This document shows, in pieces, positions 8,282-16,729 of a DNA stretch of 64,000 bases. The position numbers were made by a program, and so were the translations under genes. This stretch comes from CAMASH01 sp041746635 (lineage in GTDB: Bacteria > Verrucomicrobiota > Verrucomicrobiia > Chthoniobacterales > Terrimicrobiaceae), in assembly GCA_041746635.1 (NCBI GenBank), contig JBGTGQ010000066.1, forward strand, positions 31,233 through 95,232. The letters are read 5' to 3'. Every line of letters begins with the position of its first letter. The first letter of the stretch is position 1. The notes under the pieces were generated by a model, which was given only the letters and a program-made list of their open reading frames with translations, was not told the origin of the DNA and made no database searches.

Positions 8282-9688
8282 ATGCGAAGAACCAAAATCA
8301 TCTGCACTCTCGGCCCAGCCACCGAGTCACCCGAAATGCTCCGCAAACTCATTCTGGCCGGTTGCAATATTTTCCGGCTCAACATGAGCCATGCGCCGCA
8401 CGATTGGGTGCGCACCGTGGTGAAAAATATCCGCGTCGCCTCGGCCGAACTCGACATCATCACGGGCGTTCTCATGGACACCCAGGGTCCCGCCATCCGC
8501 ACCGGTGACCTGGCCACCAAGCTCGATCTCAAGGTCGGTGACATCCTCGATTTCAGCGTCCGCGGTGTAGAAAGCGAAGACATCCGGTCCGTGGATGTCA
8601 ACTACCCCGGACTAATCGACGACATTTCTGTGGGCGACGTTGTTTTGGTTGATAATGGGGTCATTCATCTCAAGGTCCTTTCCAAGGATCACCCGCGCAT
8701 CCGTTGCGAGGTGCTCACGCCCGGCCTGCTCGGTTCGAGACGGCACATCAATCTTCCCGGCGTGAAGGTCAATCTCCCTCCCCTGACCGAAAAAGATCTG
8801 GCCGACATCGAAGTCGGCGCGTCCGTCGGGGTGGATTACGTGGCGCTGAGTTTTTGTCGCGAAGCCAAGGACATTCTCGAACTCAAGCGCGTCCTCGGCG
8901 AACACAATTCCCAGGCCCGCACCGTGGCAAAAATCGAAGACCAACATGCCGTCAGCGTGATTGACGAAATCATTGAGGCCTCGGATTGCATCATGGTGGC
9001 GCGCGGCGATCTCGGCGTTGAGTGCCCGATGGAGGAACTCCCGATCATCCAGCGTCGCATCGTCAAGAAATGCATCAAGGTCGGCCGTCCGGTCATCGTC
9101 GCGACCCACATGCTCGAATCCATGATCGAAAACCCCGTGCCCACGCGTGCGGAGATCACGGATGTGGCCAACGCGGTTTACGAGGAAGCCGACGCCATCA
9201 TGCTCAGCGGCGAGACCACGGTCGGAAAGTATCCCGTTGCATGCGTCAAGGTTTTCGACCGCGTCGCCCGGCGCATCGAACGCAGCGGCGGACTGGGCTT
9301 TGCCGCCGAAGCCATCACCGAAAGTGTGCGACACAAAACGGCCAAATCCGCCGTCTCCCTGGCCAACAGCCTGCCCGGCTCCAAAATTGTCGTCTTTACC
9401 AAACGCGGCGTGCTGGCCAATCACTTTAGCCAGCTCCGGCCTCTCAAGGCCCCCATTTTTGCCATTACTCCCACCGAGGCGGTGGCACGCAGGCTCACGA
9501 TCAACTGGAGCACTCAACCCTTGGTCATGCCCTTCGATCTCAATCCCCAACACACCATTGCCGACGCCGAAAAACTCCTGCTCAAACGCGGCCTGGTCCA
9601 AGTCGGGGATCAACTCATCATCCTGACCGATGTCATTGCCGGAAACGAACGCTTCGATTCCATCCAGCTCCGTCAGGTGGTGGGGTAA
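8282..9688 (+). CDS. pyk: Pyruvate kinase
   Basis: A 468-residue pyruvate kinase, the normal length, which transfers phosphate from phosphoenolpyruvate to ADP in the last step of glycolysis. MRRTKIICTLGPATES is the classic N-terminus. MDTQGPAIRTGDL, TVAKIEDQHAV (catalytic Lys), MVARGDLGVECPMEELP and VIVATHMLESM (active-site Thr) are all present; the metal ligands Glu and Asp lie in the ARGDLGVE region. The C-terminal regulatory domain follows from about residue 345. The start at 8282 is fixed by the family N-terminus; the long in-frame extension upstream overlaps potB and is not coding. The gene is followed by a palindromic repeat that may terminate it. Confidence 0.96.
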   Translation: MRRTKIICTLGPATESPEMLRKLILAGCNIFRLNMSHAPHDWVRTVVKNIRVASAELDIITGVLMDTQGPAIRTGDLATKLDLKVGDILDFSVRGVESEDIRSVDVNYPGLIDDISVGDVVLVDNGVIHLKVLSKDHPRIRCEVLTPGLLGSRRHINLPGVKVNLPPLTEKDLADIEVGASVGVDYVALSFCREAKDILELKRVLGEHNSQARTVAKIEDQHAVSVIDEIIEASDCIMVARGDLGVECPMEELPIIQRRIVKKCIKVGRPVIVATHMLESMIENPVPTRAEITDVANAVYEEADAIMLSGETTVGKYPVACVKVFDRVARRIERSGGLGFAAEAITESVRHKTAKSAVSLANSLPGSKIVVFTKRGVLANHFSQLRPLKAPIFAITPTEAVARRLTINWSTQPLVMPFDLNPQHTIADAEKLLLKRGLVQVGDQLIILTDVIAGNERFDSIQLRQVVG

Positions 9689-9741
9689 GCAGGTGGTCCA
9701 AAGTGCGATGTCCAATGTCCAAAGTCCGTGTCGAGAATGCT

Positions 9742-9805
9742 AGGGAGGGCGAGGCTCCGTCCGAGACGTGATATAAATGGACTCACCCGGAGGTTCGCCC
9801 TCCCT
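9742..9805. repeat. Composite palindrome between the convergent genes pyk and cimA
   Basis: Left arm AGGGAGGGCGAGGCTCCG (9742-9759) pairs with right arm CGGAGGTTCGCCCTCCCT (9788-9805), 16 of 18 positions complementary, across an AT-rich centre (GTGATATAAATGG). It resembles the elements near 53876, 28761 and 45099 in size and layout. Because pyk and cimA converge here, it may act as a terminator for both, although no T-run follows directly. Confidence 0.7.
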
Positions 9806-9825
9806 TTGTTGGCGTTACGCGCGGA

Positions 9826-11421
9826 TCAGGGTGATTTGTCGGCCTCGGAGTTTAAACCTGAGACCTTGGACTTGAAACCATAATACTCGAAGCTATCCGC
9901 CAGCGCGAGCCAGCTCGCCTCGATGATGTTGTCGGAAACGCCCACCGTGCCCCACGTTTCGTGGCCATCGCTGGAAACGATGAGCACACGGGTGCGGGCC
10001 GCGGTTCCGCGCCCGCCGTCCACGATGCGCACTTTGTAGTCCGCCAGCTTCACTTCGTCGATCCAGGGATAAAATGGTCGCAGCGCTTTCCGCAGTGCGG
10101 CATCGAGGGCGTTGACCGGTCCATCGCCTTCCTCCACCGTGTATTCGGCCACGCCGCTGACCGACAACTTAACCGTGGCCTCGCAGGGATCGGAGCCGTC
10201 CTTGCCGGTGAAGCGATAATGACAGTGGTATTCCTTCAAATCGAAAAGCGGCTGGTATTTTCCCATCCCCTTGCGCAGGAGCAACTCCAGCGAGCCTTCC
10301 GCCGCCTCGTATTCGTAACCAGCGGCCTCGGCCTCCTTGATTTCCCGCAGAATGGTCGAAACCTGGGCAGAGCCTTTCTCCAACTCAAACCCGAGTTCCT
10401 TCGCCTTCATCAACACATTGGTCTGGCCCGACATGTCCGAGACCACGATGGTCTGATGGTTCCCCACCAATGAGGGATTCACGTGTTCATACGTGCGAGC
10501 CAATTTCTGCACCGCGTGGACATGCAGGCCGCCTTTGTGGGTGAAGGCCGCCGTGCCGACATAGGGCGCGCGGATATCATGTGGCACGTTGGCCAGTTCA
10601 TCGACAAAGGCCGAGACGTCGTGCAATTGCGTGAGATCGGGAACGACCTCAAGGCCGAGCTTAAGCTGCAGCGTGGGGATCACCGTCGTGAGATTGCAAT
10701 TCCCCACCCGCTCGCCGTAGCCGTTGATCGTGCCCTGCACTTGCGTCGCGCCCGCTTTGATGGCGGCCAGGGCATTGGCCACCCCCACGCCGCTGTCGTT
10801 ATGCGTGTGAATACCCACCGGCGCACCGAGATGCGCGATGGCCTTCGCTGTCACGGCACTGACAAAATCCGGCAGCGAACCGCCATTCGTGTCGCAGAGC
10901 ACCACCAGATCGGCCCCGGCCTCCTGCGCCGCCTTGATCGTCGCCAGCGAATAGGCCTCATCCTCACGGAAGCTATCGAAAAAATGCTCGGCATCGTAAA
11001 AAACCTCGCGGCCCTCCGCCTTGAGGAATCGGACAGTGTCCGCGATCATGGCAAGGTTTTCTTCCAGAGAAACATTGAATACCTCCGTCACATGCAGCGG
11101 CCAGGTCTTACCCACAATGGTCACCACCGGCGTTTTGGCGGCGAGCAGCATCTGGACTTGGGAGTCGTCCTCCACTTTCACCTTCCCCCGACGGGTCATG
11201 CCGAAGGCTGTGATCTTGGCGTGCTTCCAGGTTCGCTTGGCGGCTTCATCGAAAAACGCGGCATCCTTGGGATTCGACCCCGGCCACCCGCCTTCGATGT
11301 AATCAATACCAAAACCATCCAGCCGCTCGGCCACCCGGATTTTATCCAACACCGAAAAGGAAATCCCCGTGCCCTGCGTGCCATCGCGCAGCGTGGTGTC
11401 GTAAAGCGTGACCAGTTTCAT
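9826..11421 (-). CDS. cimA: (R)-citramalate synthase
   Basis: A 531-residue enzyme of the HMGL-like family. It condenses acetyl-CoA with pyruvate to citramalate, which opens the threonine-independent route to isoleucine. YDTTLRDGTQGTGISFS is the family metal/substrate motif, DYIEGGWPGSNPKD and GIHTHNDSGVGVANALAAI follow, and the HIHDA-type metal ligands are within HTHND. The C-terminal LeuA dimerisation/allosteric domain covers roughly residues 390-520. YDTTLRDGTQG plus the overall length separates CimA from 2-isopropylmalate synthase (LeuA), although LeuA activity cannot be fully excluded. ATG 11421 is the conserved start. ilvE, which finishes isoleucine synthesis, is elsewhere in the window (34500-35369). 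Confidence 0.88.
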   Translation of the reverse strand: MKLVTLYDTTLRDGTQGTGISFSVLDKIRVAERLDGFGIDYIEGGWPGSNPKDAAFFDEAAKRTWKHAKITAFGMTRRGKVKVEDDSQVQMLLAAKTPVVTIVGKTWPLHVTEVFNVSLEENLAMIADTVRFLKAEGREVFYDAEHFFDSFREDEAYSLATIKAAQEAGADLVVLCDTNGGSLPDFVSAVTAKAIAHLGAPVGIHTHNDSGVGVANALAAIKAGATQVQGTINGYGERVGNCNLTTVIPTLQLKLGLEVVPDLTQLHDVSAFVDELANVPHDIRAPYVGTAAFTHKGGLHVHAVQKLARTYEHVNPSLVGNHQTIVVSDMSGQTNVLMKAKELGFELEKGSAQVSTILREIKEAEAAGYEYEAAEGSLELLLRKGMGKYQPLFDLKEYHCHYRFTGKDGSDPCEATVKLSVSGVAEYTVEEGDGPVNALDAALRKALRPFYPWIDEVKLADYKVRIVDGGRGTAARTRVLIVSSDGHETWGTVGVSDNIIEASWLALADSFEYYGFKSKVSGLNSEADKSP

Positions 11422-11501
11422 GGGAAAGGGGGGAAACCATACGTGTGACGCCGCGTGCACGCAAGCCTCTGGGAAAGCTCTTCACGACTTTGCCCCGCCC
11501 G

Positions 11502-11563
11502 GAGTTGGAGTTCACGCTTTAGCGCGGGCCTTTCGGAGCAGCCTAAAGACAGAACTCCAACTC
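11502..11563. repeat. 58-bp composite palindrome, copy A
   Basis: Outer arms GAGTTGGAGTTC (11502-11513) and GAACTCCAACTC (11552-11563) are perfect reverse complements. An inner pair GCTTTAG/CTAAAG gives a second stem. The 58-bp core (11504-11561) matches 62193-62250 at 52 of 58 positions, counted by hand. It lies in the divergent gap between cimA and the next gene. The rest of this gap (11422-11501 and 11564-11641) shows nothing recognisable. Confidence 0.85.
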
Positions 11564-11641
11564 TGAATCAACATGCAGCCGGCAGGATCATTCCCGAGAT
11601 TTCCGGCTTTTATTCCTCCTTCCTTCCATTAAGTATCGATC

Positions 11642-12139
11642 ATGCTGTTGGGTTCCACCAAAACCGAAATCGACCGTCTGCTGGGCAAATCCGTCATGGC
11701 CCCCAGCGTGCTCGGGCTTCGCGGAGAAAAGGCCTGGTCATACACGCAGGGTGACTTCGAAATCGTCATCGGTTTTCTCAACGACCTTGCCCGTTACAGC
11801 GCGGTTAAGCGCCGTCGCGGGCCCAACACGGAATTCTCCCCGCCAGAGTTGGCCGGAGCTCTTTCCCTCAACGCACCAGCCAGCCTCTGGACGGTGGAAA
11901 CCCCGGAGGCACCCAAAAAGCCAGCCGCGCAACCCCGCCGCAAAGCGGCCACCGAACCACGCTTCCCGTCGTATTTTTCCTATGTCGAGAAAGACCCCAA
12001 GCTAAAGGAGAAGGTCATCCGCGAAGTTCGCGGCTGGATGCCGGGAGGGAAACCCTACGCCTTCTTTTTCTTGCCCGCCCTCAATGGAGAGCTTCCACTC
12101 CTCGTCAGCGAGTGGGGTGTGGCGCAGGCTCTGGGCTAA
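11642..12139 (+). CDS. Hypothetical protein, possible SmpA/OmlA-like fold
   Basis: A 165-residue soluble protein that I cannot assign. The N-terminal 60 residues (STKTEIDRLLGKS ... WSYTQGDFEIVIGFLNDLARYSAVKRR) follow the pattern of SmpA/BamE- or BLIP-like domains: a helix with 'I..LLGkp', then a strand in which 'g.f.i.v.F..g.a' is followed by basic residues. This is a guess at fold level. A Pro/Ala/Lys-rich linker (about 82-105) joins it to a second part ending SEWGVAQALG. There is no signal peptide. The Shine-Dalgarno is weak and ATG 11642 is the first in-frame start. It is transcribed away from cimA. Confidence 0.6.
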   Translation: MLLGSTKTEIDRLLGKSVMAPSVLGLRGEKAWSYTQGDFEIVIGFLNDLARYSAVKRRRGPNTEFSPPELAGALSLNAPASLWTVETPEAPKKPAAQPRRKAATEPRFPSYFSYVEKDPKLKEKVIREVRGWMPGGKPYAFFFLPALNGELPLLVSEWGVAQALG

Positions 12140-12248
12140 AAGACGGCGCCGAAAACCTGGACCGGCGTCTGACCAGGAGCGCAAACAGGGGACAAGATTA
12201 TATTGAAAAACCTTCGAATTGCCGTTCAATTAATGCCCCCATAAATAC

Positions 12249-12587
12249 ATGACCAACCCTACGACAGCTATTTGGAGGGGCCAATCCGGCGCCGAATACA
12301 CCTATTGGCTTTATCCGCGCGGGACCAATTTCGAGGGAGTGCTGGCGGGTAATTTTATTCTGGCCAAGCAAACTTCGCCCGGCCGCTTCAACCCGATCTA
12401 CATCGGCGAGGCCTCGAATCTGAACGAGGGGATTGCAGATATTTCCAAGAAAAACTGCATCAACCTGAACGGCGCGACGCACCTGTTCGTGCATGTGCGC
12501 AACTTTGATGCCGTGGATCGCATCGCTGAGATGAATGATTTGGTGCTGCGCTGGACCCCGGTCTGCAATACGGAACTCGAGCATTAG
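12249..12587 (+). CDS. GIY-YIG-like domain protein with altered active site
   Basis: A 112-residue protein. It shows the outline of a GIY-YIG nuclease: GNFILAK as the first motif, PIYIGEASNL as the second, then an alpha-helical stretch, THLFVHVRN and a final helix EMNDLVLRWTPVCN, equivalent to the metal-binding E and the 'nPpCN' ending. The Arg normally found a few residues after YIG (NLxxR) is replaced (NLNEGI), so nuclease activity is doubtful. The family resemblance is by pattern, not by a search. The flanks are 109 bp of unassigned sequence upstream (12140-12248) and lysS 62 bp downstream. Confidence 0.55.
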   Translation: MTNPTTAIWRGQSGAEYTYWLYPRGTNFEGVLAGNFILAKQTSPGRFNPIYIGEASNLNEGIADISKKNCINLNGATHLFVHVRNFDAVDRIAEMNDLVLRWTPVCNTELEH

Positions 12588-12649
12588 TCGTTCGCCTTTC
12601 GGACTTCATGCGTCTTGCCGTGCGGGCTGCGACTTGATCACATCGGCCC

Positions 12650-14107
12650 ATGGAACCAATTAGTGAGTTGCTGGTCATCCGCCGGCAGAAACTCGAAACC
12701 TTACGGGCCATCGGGGTAAATCCCTTTGGCGGCCGGTTCGAGACGGACGGGAAAATCGCGGAGGTGCGCGCGGCCTTTGCCGAGGGCGGCCTGGTGCGCG
12801 CGGCGGGGCGCATCACCGCGCATCGTGACATGGGCAAGAGCCAGTTTCTCGACCTCTCGGACCTGACCGGGCGGATGCAGATTTTTCTGCACGCCAAGGA
12901 ACTGGGCGAGGAAGCCTTCCGGATTTTCCAGCAACTGGATCTGGGCGACTGGATCGGAGTGGAGGGCGAGTATTTCACCACGAAAATGGGCGAGCCCACC
13001 ATCCGGGTAAAATCCCTCACCGTGCTGGCCAAGGCCCTGCGTCCGCTGCCGGACAAATGGCATGGCGTGCAGCATGCCGAGACCAAATACCGCCAGCGTT
13101 ATCTGGATCTCATCGCCAATGAAGAATCGCGGGAGACGTTCCGCAAACGCATCGCCATCGTGCGCGAGACCCGCCGGTTTTTGGAAGAGCGGGGGTTTGT
13201 CGAAGTGGAAACCCCTATGATGCAGGCGGTGGCGGGCGGCGCGGCGGCGGCTCCCTTCCAAACCCATCACAATGCCCTGGGCATGGATCTTTTTCTGCGC
13301 ATTGCCCCGGAGTTGTACCTGAAGAGGCTTCTGGTGGCCGGATTTCCCAAGGTCTTCGAACTCAACCGCAATTTTCGCAACGAAGGCATTTCCCGCCGCC
13401 ATAACCCGGAGTTCACCATGCTGGAGGCCTACTGGGCCTTTGCCGATTTTGAACAAATGGCGGAGTTGGTGGAAGGACTGGTCTGTCACCTGGCACAAAC
13501 GGTCTGCGGCGGGCTGCTGATCGAACACAAGGATGCGGACGGGAACGTGGCGAAAGCAATCGATCTTTCCCGCCCTTGGAAACGCGCGCGCTATGCGGAC
13601 CTGATCCGTTCGGTGGTGCCGGATTGGTACGAGTTGACGTCCGCCCAACGCCGGGCGCGCTGCGGCGAATTGCATTTGGATATTTCCCACTGCGGGGAGG
13701 ATTTCGAAATGACCCAGCATGTCTTTGAAAAATTGATCGAGGAGAAAACGATCAATCCACTTTACGTCACCCATTGTCCAAAAGAACTGGTGCCGCTGGC
13801 CAAGCAGAACGCCGAGGACGATTCCGTGGTGGATGTTTATGAACTGGTCATCAACGGTCAGGAAATCTCGCCGGGCTATTCGGAACTAAACGATCCCGAC
13901 GTGCAGCGTGCGCGGCTGGAACAACAAAGCGGCGGGGAGACCCAGAAGCTGGATGAGGATTTTTTGAACGCATTGGAATACGGCATGCCTCCGGCGGGCG
14001 GAATCGGTATCGGCATCGACCGACTGGTCATGATGCTCACGGGTGCGGAAAGCATCCGCGACGTGATTCTTTTCCCGCATATGCGGAAAAAAAATGATGA
14101 ATCCTGA
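12650..14107 (+). CDS. lysS: Lysyl-tRNA synthetase, class II
   Basis: A 485-residue class II LysRS that charges tRNA-Lys. The N-terminal OB-fold anticodon-binding domain (about residues 50-150) contains AAGRITAHRDMGKSQFLDLSD. The catalytic core begins with KYRQRYLDLIANEE (motif 1) and continues with FELNRNFRNEGISRRHNPEFTMLE split over motif 2, ending in motif 3 (GIGIGIDRLVMMLTGAESI RDVILFPHMR region). The length matches bacterial LysS. ATG 12650 begins MEPISELL; no longer homologous extension is present. The downstream MFS remnant begins within about 90 bp. Confidence 0.97.
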   Translation: MEPISELLVIRRQKLETLRAIGVNPFGGRFETDGKIAEVRAAFAEGGLVRAAGRITAHRDMGKSQFLDLSDLTGRMQIFLHAKELGEEAFRIFQQLDLGDWIGVEGEYFTTKMGEPTIRVKSLTVLAKALRPLPDKWHGVQHAETKYRQRYLDLIANEESRETFRKRIAIVRETRRFLEERGFVEVETPMMQAVAGGAAAAPFQTHHNALGMDLFLRIAPELYLKRLLVAGFPKVFELNRNFRNEGISRRHNPEFTMLEAYWAFADFEQMAELVEGLVCHLAQTVCGGLLIEHKDADGNVAKAIDLSRPWKRARYADLIRSVVPDWYELTSAQRRARCGELHLDISHCGEDFEMTQHVFEKLIEEKTINPLYVTHCPKELVPLAKQNAEDDSVVDVYELVINGQEISPGYSELNDPDVQRARLEQQSGGETQKLDEDFLNALEYGMPPAGGIGIGIDRLVMMLTGAESIRDVILFPHMRKKNDES

Positions 14108-14195
14108 ATGAAGAATGACGAAAGCTGGGGAGCACTCCGGCGGACGGATGGAATGCTCCTTTCGTCCTTCAGTCTTTCTCGACAATCCTTCCAAA

Positions 14196-14932
14196 ATGGC
14201 CGTGTTGCTCGCGGTCTTGTTCGTCTTCAACCTGCTGCGGGGTATTTCTTCCACCGCCTGGATGCCTTGGATGACGACCCTGATTCCCGAAGAAAACCGC
14301 GGGCGCTTTCTCTCGATCGATCAACTTTTCATGTATGGTGGTTGTCTGATTTCCCTCATCGCTTCCGCCGTGGTGATGACCGGACAGGTTGATCCGTGGG
14401 AATATTCCTTTGTATTTCTCATCATCGCGGGGGCGGCTCGGTCAGTTTGTATTTTATTAAGCGCATCCCGGACGTAACTCCCAGCGAAGCTCTCAGCCGC
14501 AGTTCCCAAAAAGTCCCCTGGCGGGCGATGCTGGCGTATCCCCCCTTTCGGGAATTGCTCATCTTCAACGTGCTCTTCATGGCGGTGATTGGCAGCCTGG
14601 GGGTTTTTACCGTGGAGTATTTGCGGGAGGAATCCCGCTTCGATGTGGCCACGGTGCTCTATCTCTCGGCCTTTTCCTTTATCGGGGCCCTGGTCGTGCT
14701 GCCTATTGTCGGCGGCGTGGTGGACAAAGTCGGGAGCAAGCCGCTCATGCGCGTGGCCACGGGGATTTTTCACTGGAATCGGCATAGCATCTACTTTCTG
14801 GCCCTGCTGGTCTTGAATGCGATTGCGTTTGCCTATATCCGCCGACTGCACGAATCTCCCGGCGCCGGAAGTTTCGAGCCTTCACTCATCTACGCGCGAT
14901 TGAAACGCTCACCCCGCTTTTGGCACCGGTAA
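14196..14932 (+). pseudogene. Broken major facilitator superfamily transporter gene
   Basis: Two adjoining reading frames together read as one MFS transporter. The first (to 14477) gives MAVLLAVLFVFNLLRGISST and runs to FVFLIIAGAAR. The second (in frame from about 14396) continues as SLYFIKRIPDVTP and ends at 14932. A one-base shift between about 14431 and 14450 joins them. The N-terminal spans of a normal MFS protein are missing upstream. Around ATGIFHWNRHS a further internal deletion is likely, since only about seven spans can be counted instead of twelve. It sits tightly between lysS and the lolC/E gene. A sequencing error could explain the shift but not the missing ends. Confidence 0.75.
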
Positions 14933-14938
14933 AACTCC

Positions 14939-16225
14939 ATGTCCGCCCGAAATTTCAGCCTCTTTCTTGCTCTGCGCTATCTCAAACCGAAGCGCACTTT
15001 TGTTTCCGTGATCACCGTGATCTCGGTTATGGGAGTCACTTTGGGCATCACCGTTCTCATTCTTGTCATTGCCGTGATGAAAGGCTTCGAACTCGAATTG
15101 CAACGCAAAGTCCTCGGTTTTGACGCGCACCTCGTTGTCACCAACTCGGAGGTCATGGAGGACTGGGCCGCCGTGGCCCGGGAATGCGAAAAACAGCCGG
15201 ACATCCTCGCGACCTCGCCCTTTGTGCAGGGACCCGTGCTGGTGGAATTTCAAAACCGCCGGCTGGCTCCCAAAATCCGCGGCATCGATCCCGAACTGGA
15301 GGAAAAGGTCATTCCCATCAAGGAATACATCATTGCCGGTGAGTATGATCTCGATGGGGCCAAAACCGTGCTCGGTTCCGACCTGGCCCGCACTCTGGGA
15401 GCCGGCGTGGGCGACAAAGTCACCGTTTTCTCACCGGGGAACATCAACGAAGTTCTGAAGGAACTGGACCGGATCGAAAAAGAGGACGACAAATCCGCCG
15501 TGCCGGGACTCAAGCAAATGCTTCTGCCCACGGAGTTGGAGGTCTCGGGGATTTTTGAAAGCGGGCGTTACCTTTATGACAGCGAGTTCCTGCTCGTGCC
15601 TTTGCACATCGGACAGGAAGTTTACAATCTCGGCGGTTCCGCCCATGGCATCGCCATCCGCACGACCGATCCGTTCAAAGCCGATACAATCCGGGATGCC
15701 CTCAACGCCGCCCTCGAACCTCCCAACATGGCCGTGAGTTGGATGGACTTGAACCGTCAAATGTTCGACGCAATCCGCACCGAGCGGAAAGTTATGCTCA
15801 TCATCCTCATGATCATCGTGATCGTTGCGGCCTTTTGCATCACCAATACGCTGATCACCGTGACCACGGAAAAAACCCGCGACATCGGCATTCTCAAGGC
15901 CCTGGGAGCCAGCAGCACCCAGGTCATGATGGTTTTTTTCATTCAGGGATGTCTTGTCGGAATTCTGGGGAACATCACCGGGCTGGCCCTGGGCATGTTC
16001 CTGGTGCAATACCGCAACGAAGTCAGCCATCTGCTCACCAGCGCGTTTGGCGTCGAGGTCTTTCCCCGCTCGGTCTATCAGTTCAGCGAGATTCCCGCCC
16101 AGGTCGTTCCCTCCGACGTGGTCATCATCTGCGTGAGCGCGTTTATCATCTGCTCGGTCGCCGCCTTGCTGCCCGCGTGGTTCGCCGCCCGCCTTGATCC
16201 GGTCAAGGCGCTGCGTCACGAATGA
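14939..16225 (+). CDS. Lipoprotein-releasing ABC permease (LolC/LolE family)
   Basis: A 428-residue inner-membrane permease. It has one N-terminal span (about residues 20-45, FVSVITVISVMGVTLGITVL), a large MacB-like periplasmic domain (about 46-270) with DAHLVVTNSEVM and KIRGIDPELEE, and three C-terminal spans beginning MLIILMIIVIVAAFCITN. It ends RLDPVKALRHE, the family C-terminus. With LolD it extracts outer-membrane lipoproteins for LolA. Many species outside gamma-proteobacteria have one LolC/E-like (LolF) protein forming a homodimer. No lolD ATPase gene follows; a convergent gene ends three bases after its stop. Confidence 0.9.
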   Translation: MSARNFSLFLALRYLKPKRTFVSVITVISVMGVTLGITVLILVIAVMKGFELELQRKVLGFDAHLVVTNSEVMEDWAAVARECEKQPDILATSPFVQGPVLVEFQNRRLAPKIRGIDPELEEKVIPIKEYIIAGEYDLDGAKTVLGSDLARTLGAGVGDKVTVFSPGNINEVLKELDRIEKEDDKSAVPGLKQMLLPTELEVSGIFESGRYLYDSEFLLVPLHIGQEVYNLGGSAHGIAIRTTDPFKADTIRDALNAALEPPNMAVSWMDLNRQMFDAIRTERKVMLIILMIIVIVAAFCITNTLITVTTEKTRDIGILKALGASSTQVMMVFFIQGCLVGILGNITGLALGMFLVQYRNEVSHLLTSAFGVEVFPRSVYQFSEIPAQVVPSDVVIICVSAFIICSVAALLPAWFAARLDPVKALRHE

Positions 16226-16228
16226 CCG

Positions 16229-16561
16229 TCATTTGTTCGGCCCCGGGAATACCTTCACATATTCCACGCTGAAGTCGGGAAACGCCTTGACCAGTTGGAT
16301 TTTGTAATCCGGAAAGGAATTGACAATCTGCCACCGGCCCGGTTTGTCGGGAAAGCTTTCCACCATCTCAACTTTCAAATCGGCAAAATTGTTGACCACC
16401 TGCACCTTGTAATCGGGAAAACTGCTGACGAATTGGATGCGTCCGTAGATTTTCGAAACGTCGGGCTTCTTTTCCCCGGCCCGGCTGGAACCCGGCCAGC
16501 CCAGAACGGTGAGAGCCAGAATGGCGGCGAGGGCAACAAGCCAGACGAAGTCCCGTTTCAT
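16229..16561 (-). CDS. Secreted 7(1) septoil-knot-type repeat protein (predicted)
   Basis: A 110-residue exported protein. A signal peptide (MKRDFVWLVALAAILALTVL, cleavage after SSRA) precedes a mature part of about 75 residues built from six short units ending FPD, FAD or FPG: QFVSSFPD, YKVQVVNNFAD, LKVEMVESFPD, KPGRWQIVNSFPD, YKIQLVKAFPD, FSVEYVKVFPG. The repeated beta-strand unit with a 'KPG' insert in the middle matches my memory of the small family annotated as 7(1) septoil knot (DUF6150-like). Its function is unknown. ATG 16561 is preferred over an upstream ATG (16588) because it gives a clean signal peptide. The gene converges with lolC/E. Confidence 0.65.
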   Translation of the reverse strand: MKRDFVWLVALAAILALTVLGWPGSSRAGEKKPDVSKIYGRIQFVSSFPDYKVQVVNNFADLKVEMVESFPDKPGRWQIVNSFPDYKIQLVKAFPDFSVEYVKVFPGPNK

Positions 16562-16604
16562 TTTTGGTTGGACACAAAGGAGGCGCATTTATTCAAAAAC
16601 CGGT

Positions 16605-16633
16605 TTGACGCCAGAGGGGAAGAAGGATTTATT
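16605..16633 (+). promoter_or_regulatory. Promoter of tRNA-Arg
   Basis: TTGACG (16605-16610), 17-bp spacer, TTTATT (16628-16633), ending 13 bp before the tRNA. The position and spacing are right for a strong tRNA promoter. It sits just upstream of the divergent septoil-knot gene. Confidence 0.6.
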
Positions 16634-16646
16634 ACATCCCTCTCAA

Positions 16647-16723
16647 GCAGCCGTAGCTCAATTGGATAGAGCATCTGACTACGGATCAGAAGGTTAGGGG
16701 TTCGACTCCCTTCGGCTGCACCA
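16647..16723 (+). tRNA. tRNA-Arg (anticodon ACG)
   Basis: A full cloverleaf can be folded. The acceptor is GCAGCCG/CGGCTGC. The D arm is GCTC...GAGC. The anticodon stem TCTGA/TCAGA has loop CTACGGA, giving anticodon ACG. The T arm has loop TTCGACT. Discriminator A is followed by encoded CCA (16721-16723). The ACG wobble A would be edited to inosine and read CGU, CGC and CGA. Confidence 0.97.
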
Positions 16724-16729
16724 TTTGAC

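Noticed and set aside
14196..14477. A short stand-alone membrane gene
   Set aside because: Its sequence continues in the next frame as an MFS transporter, so it is the front part of a broken gene.
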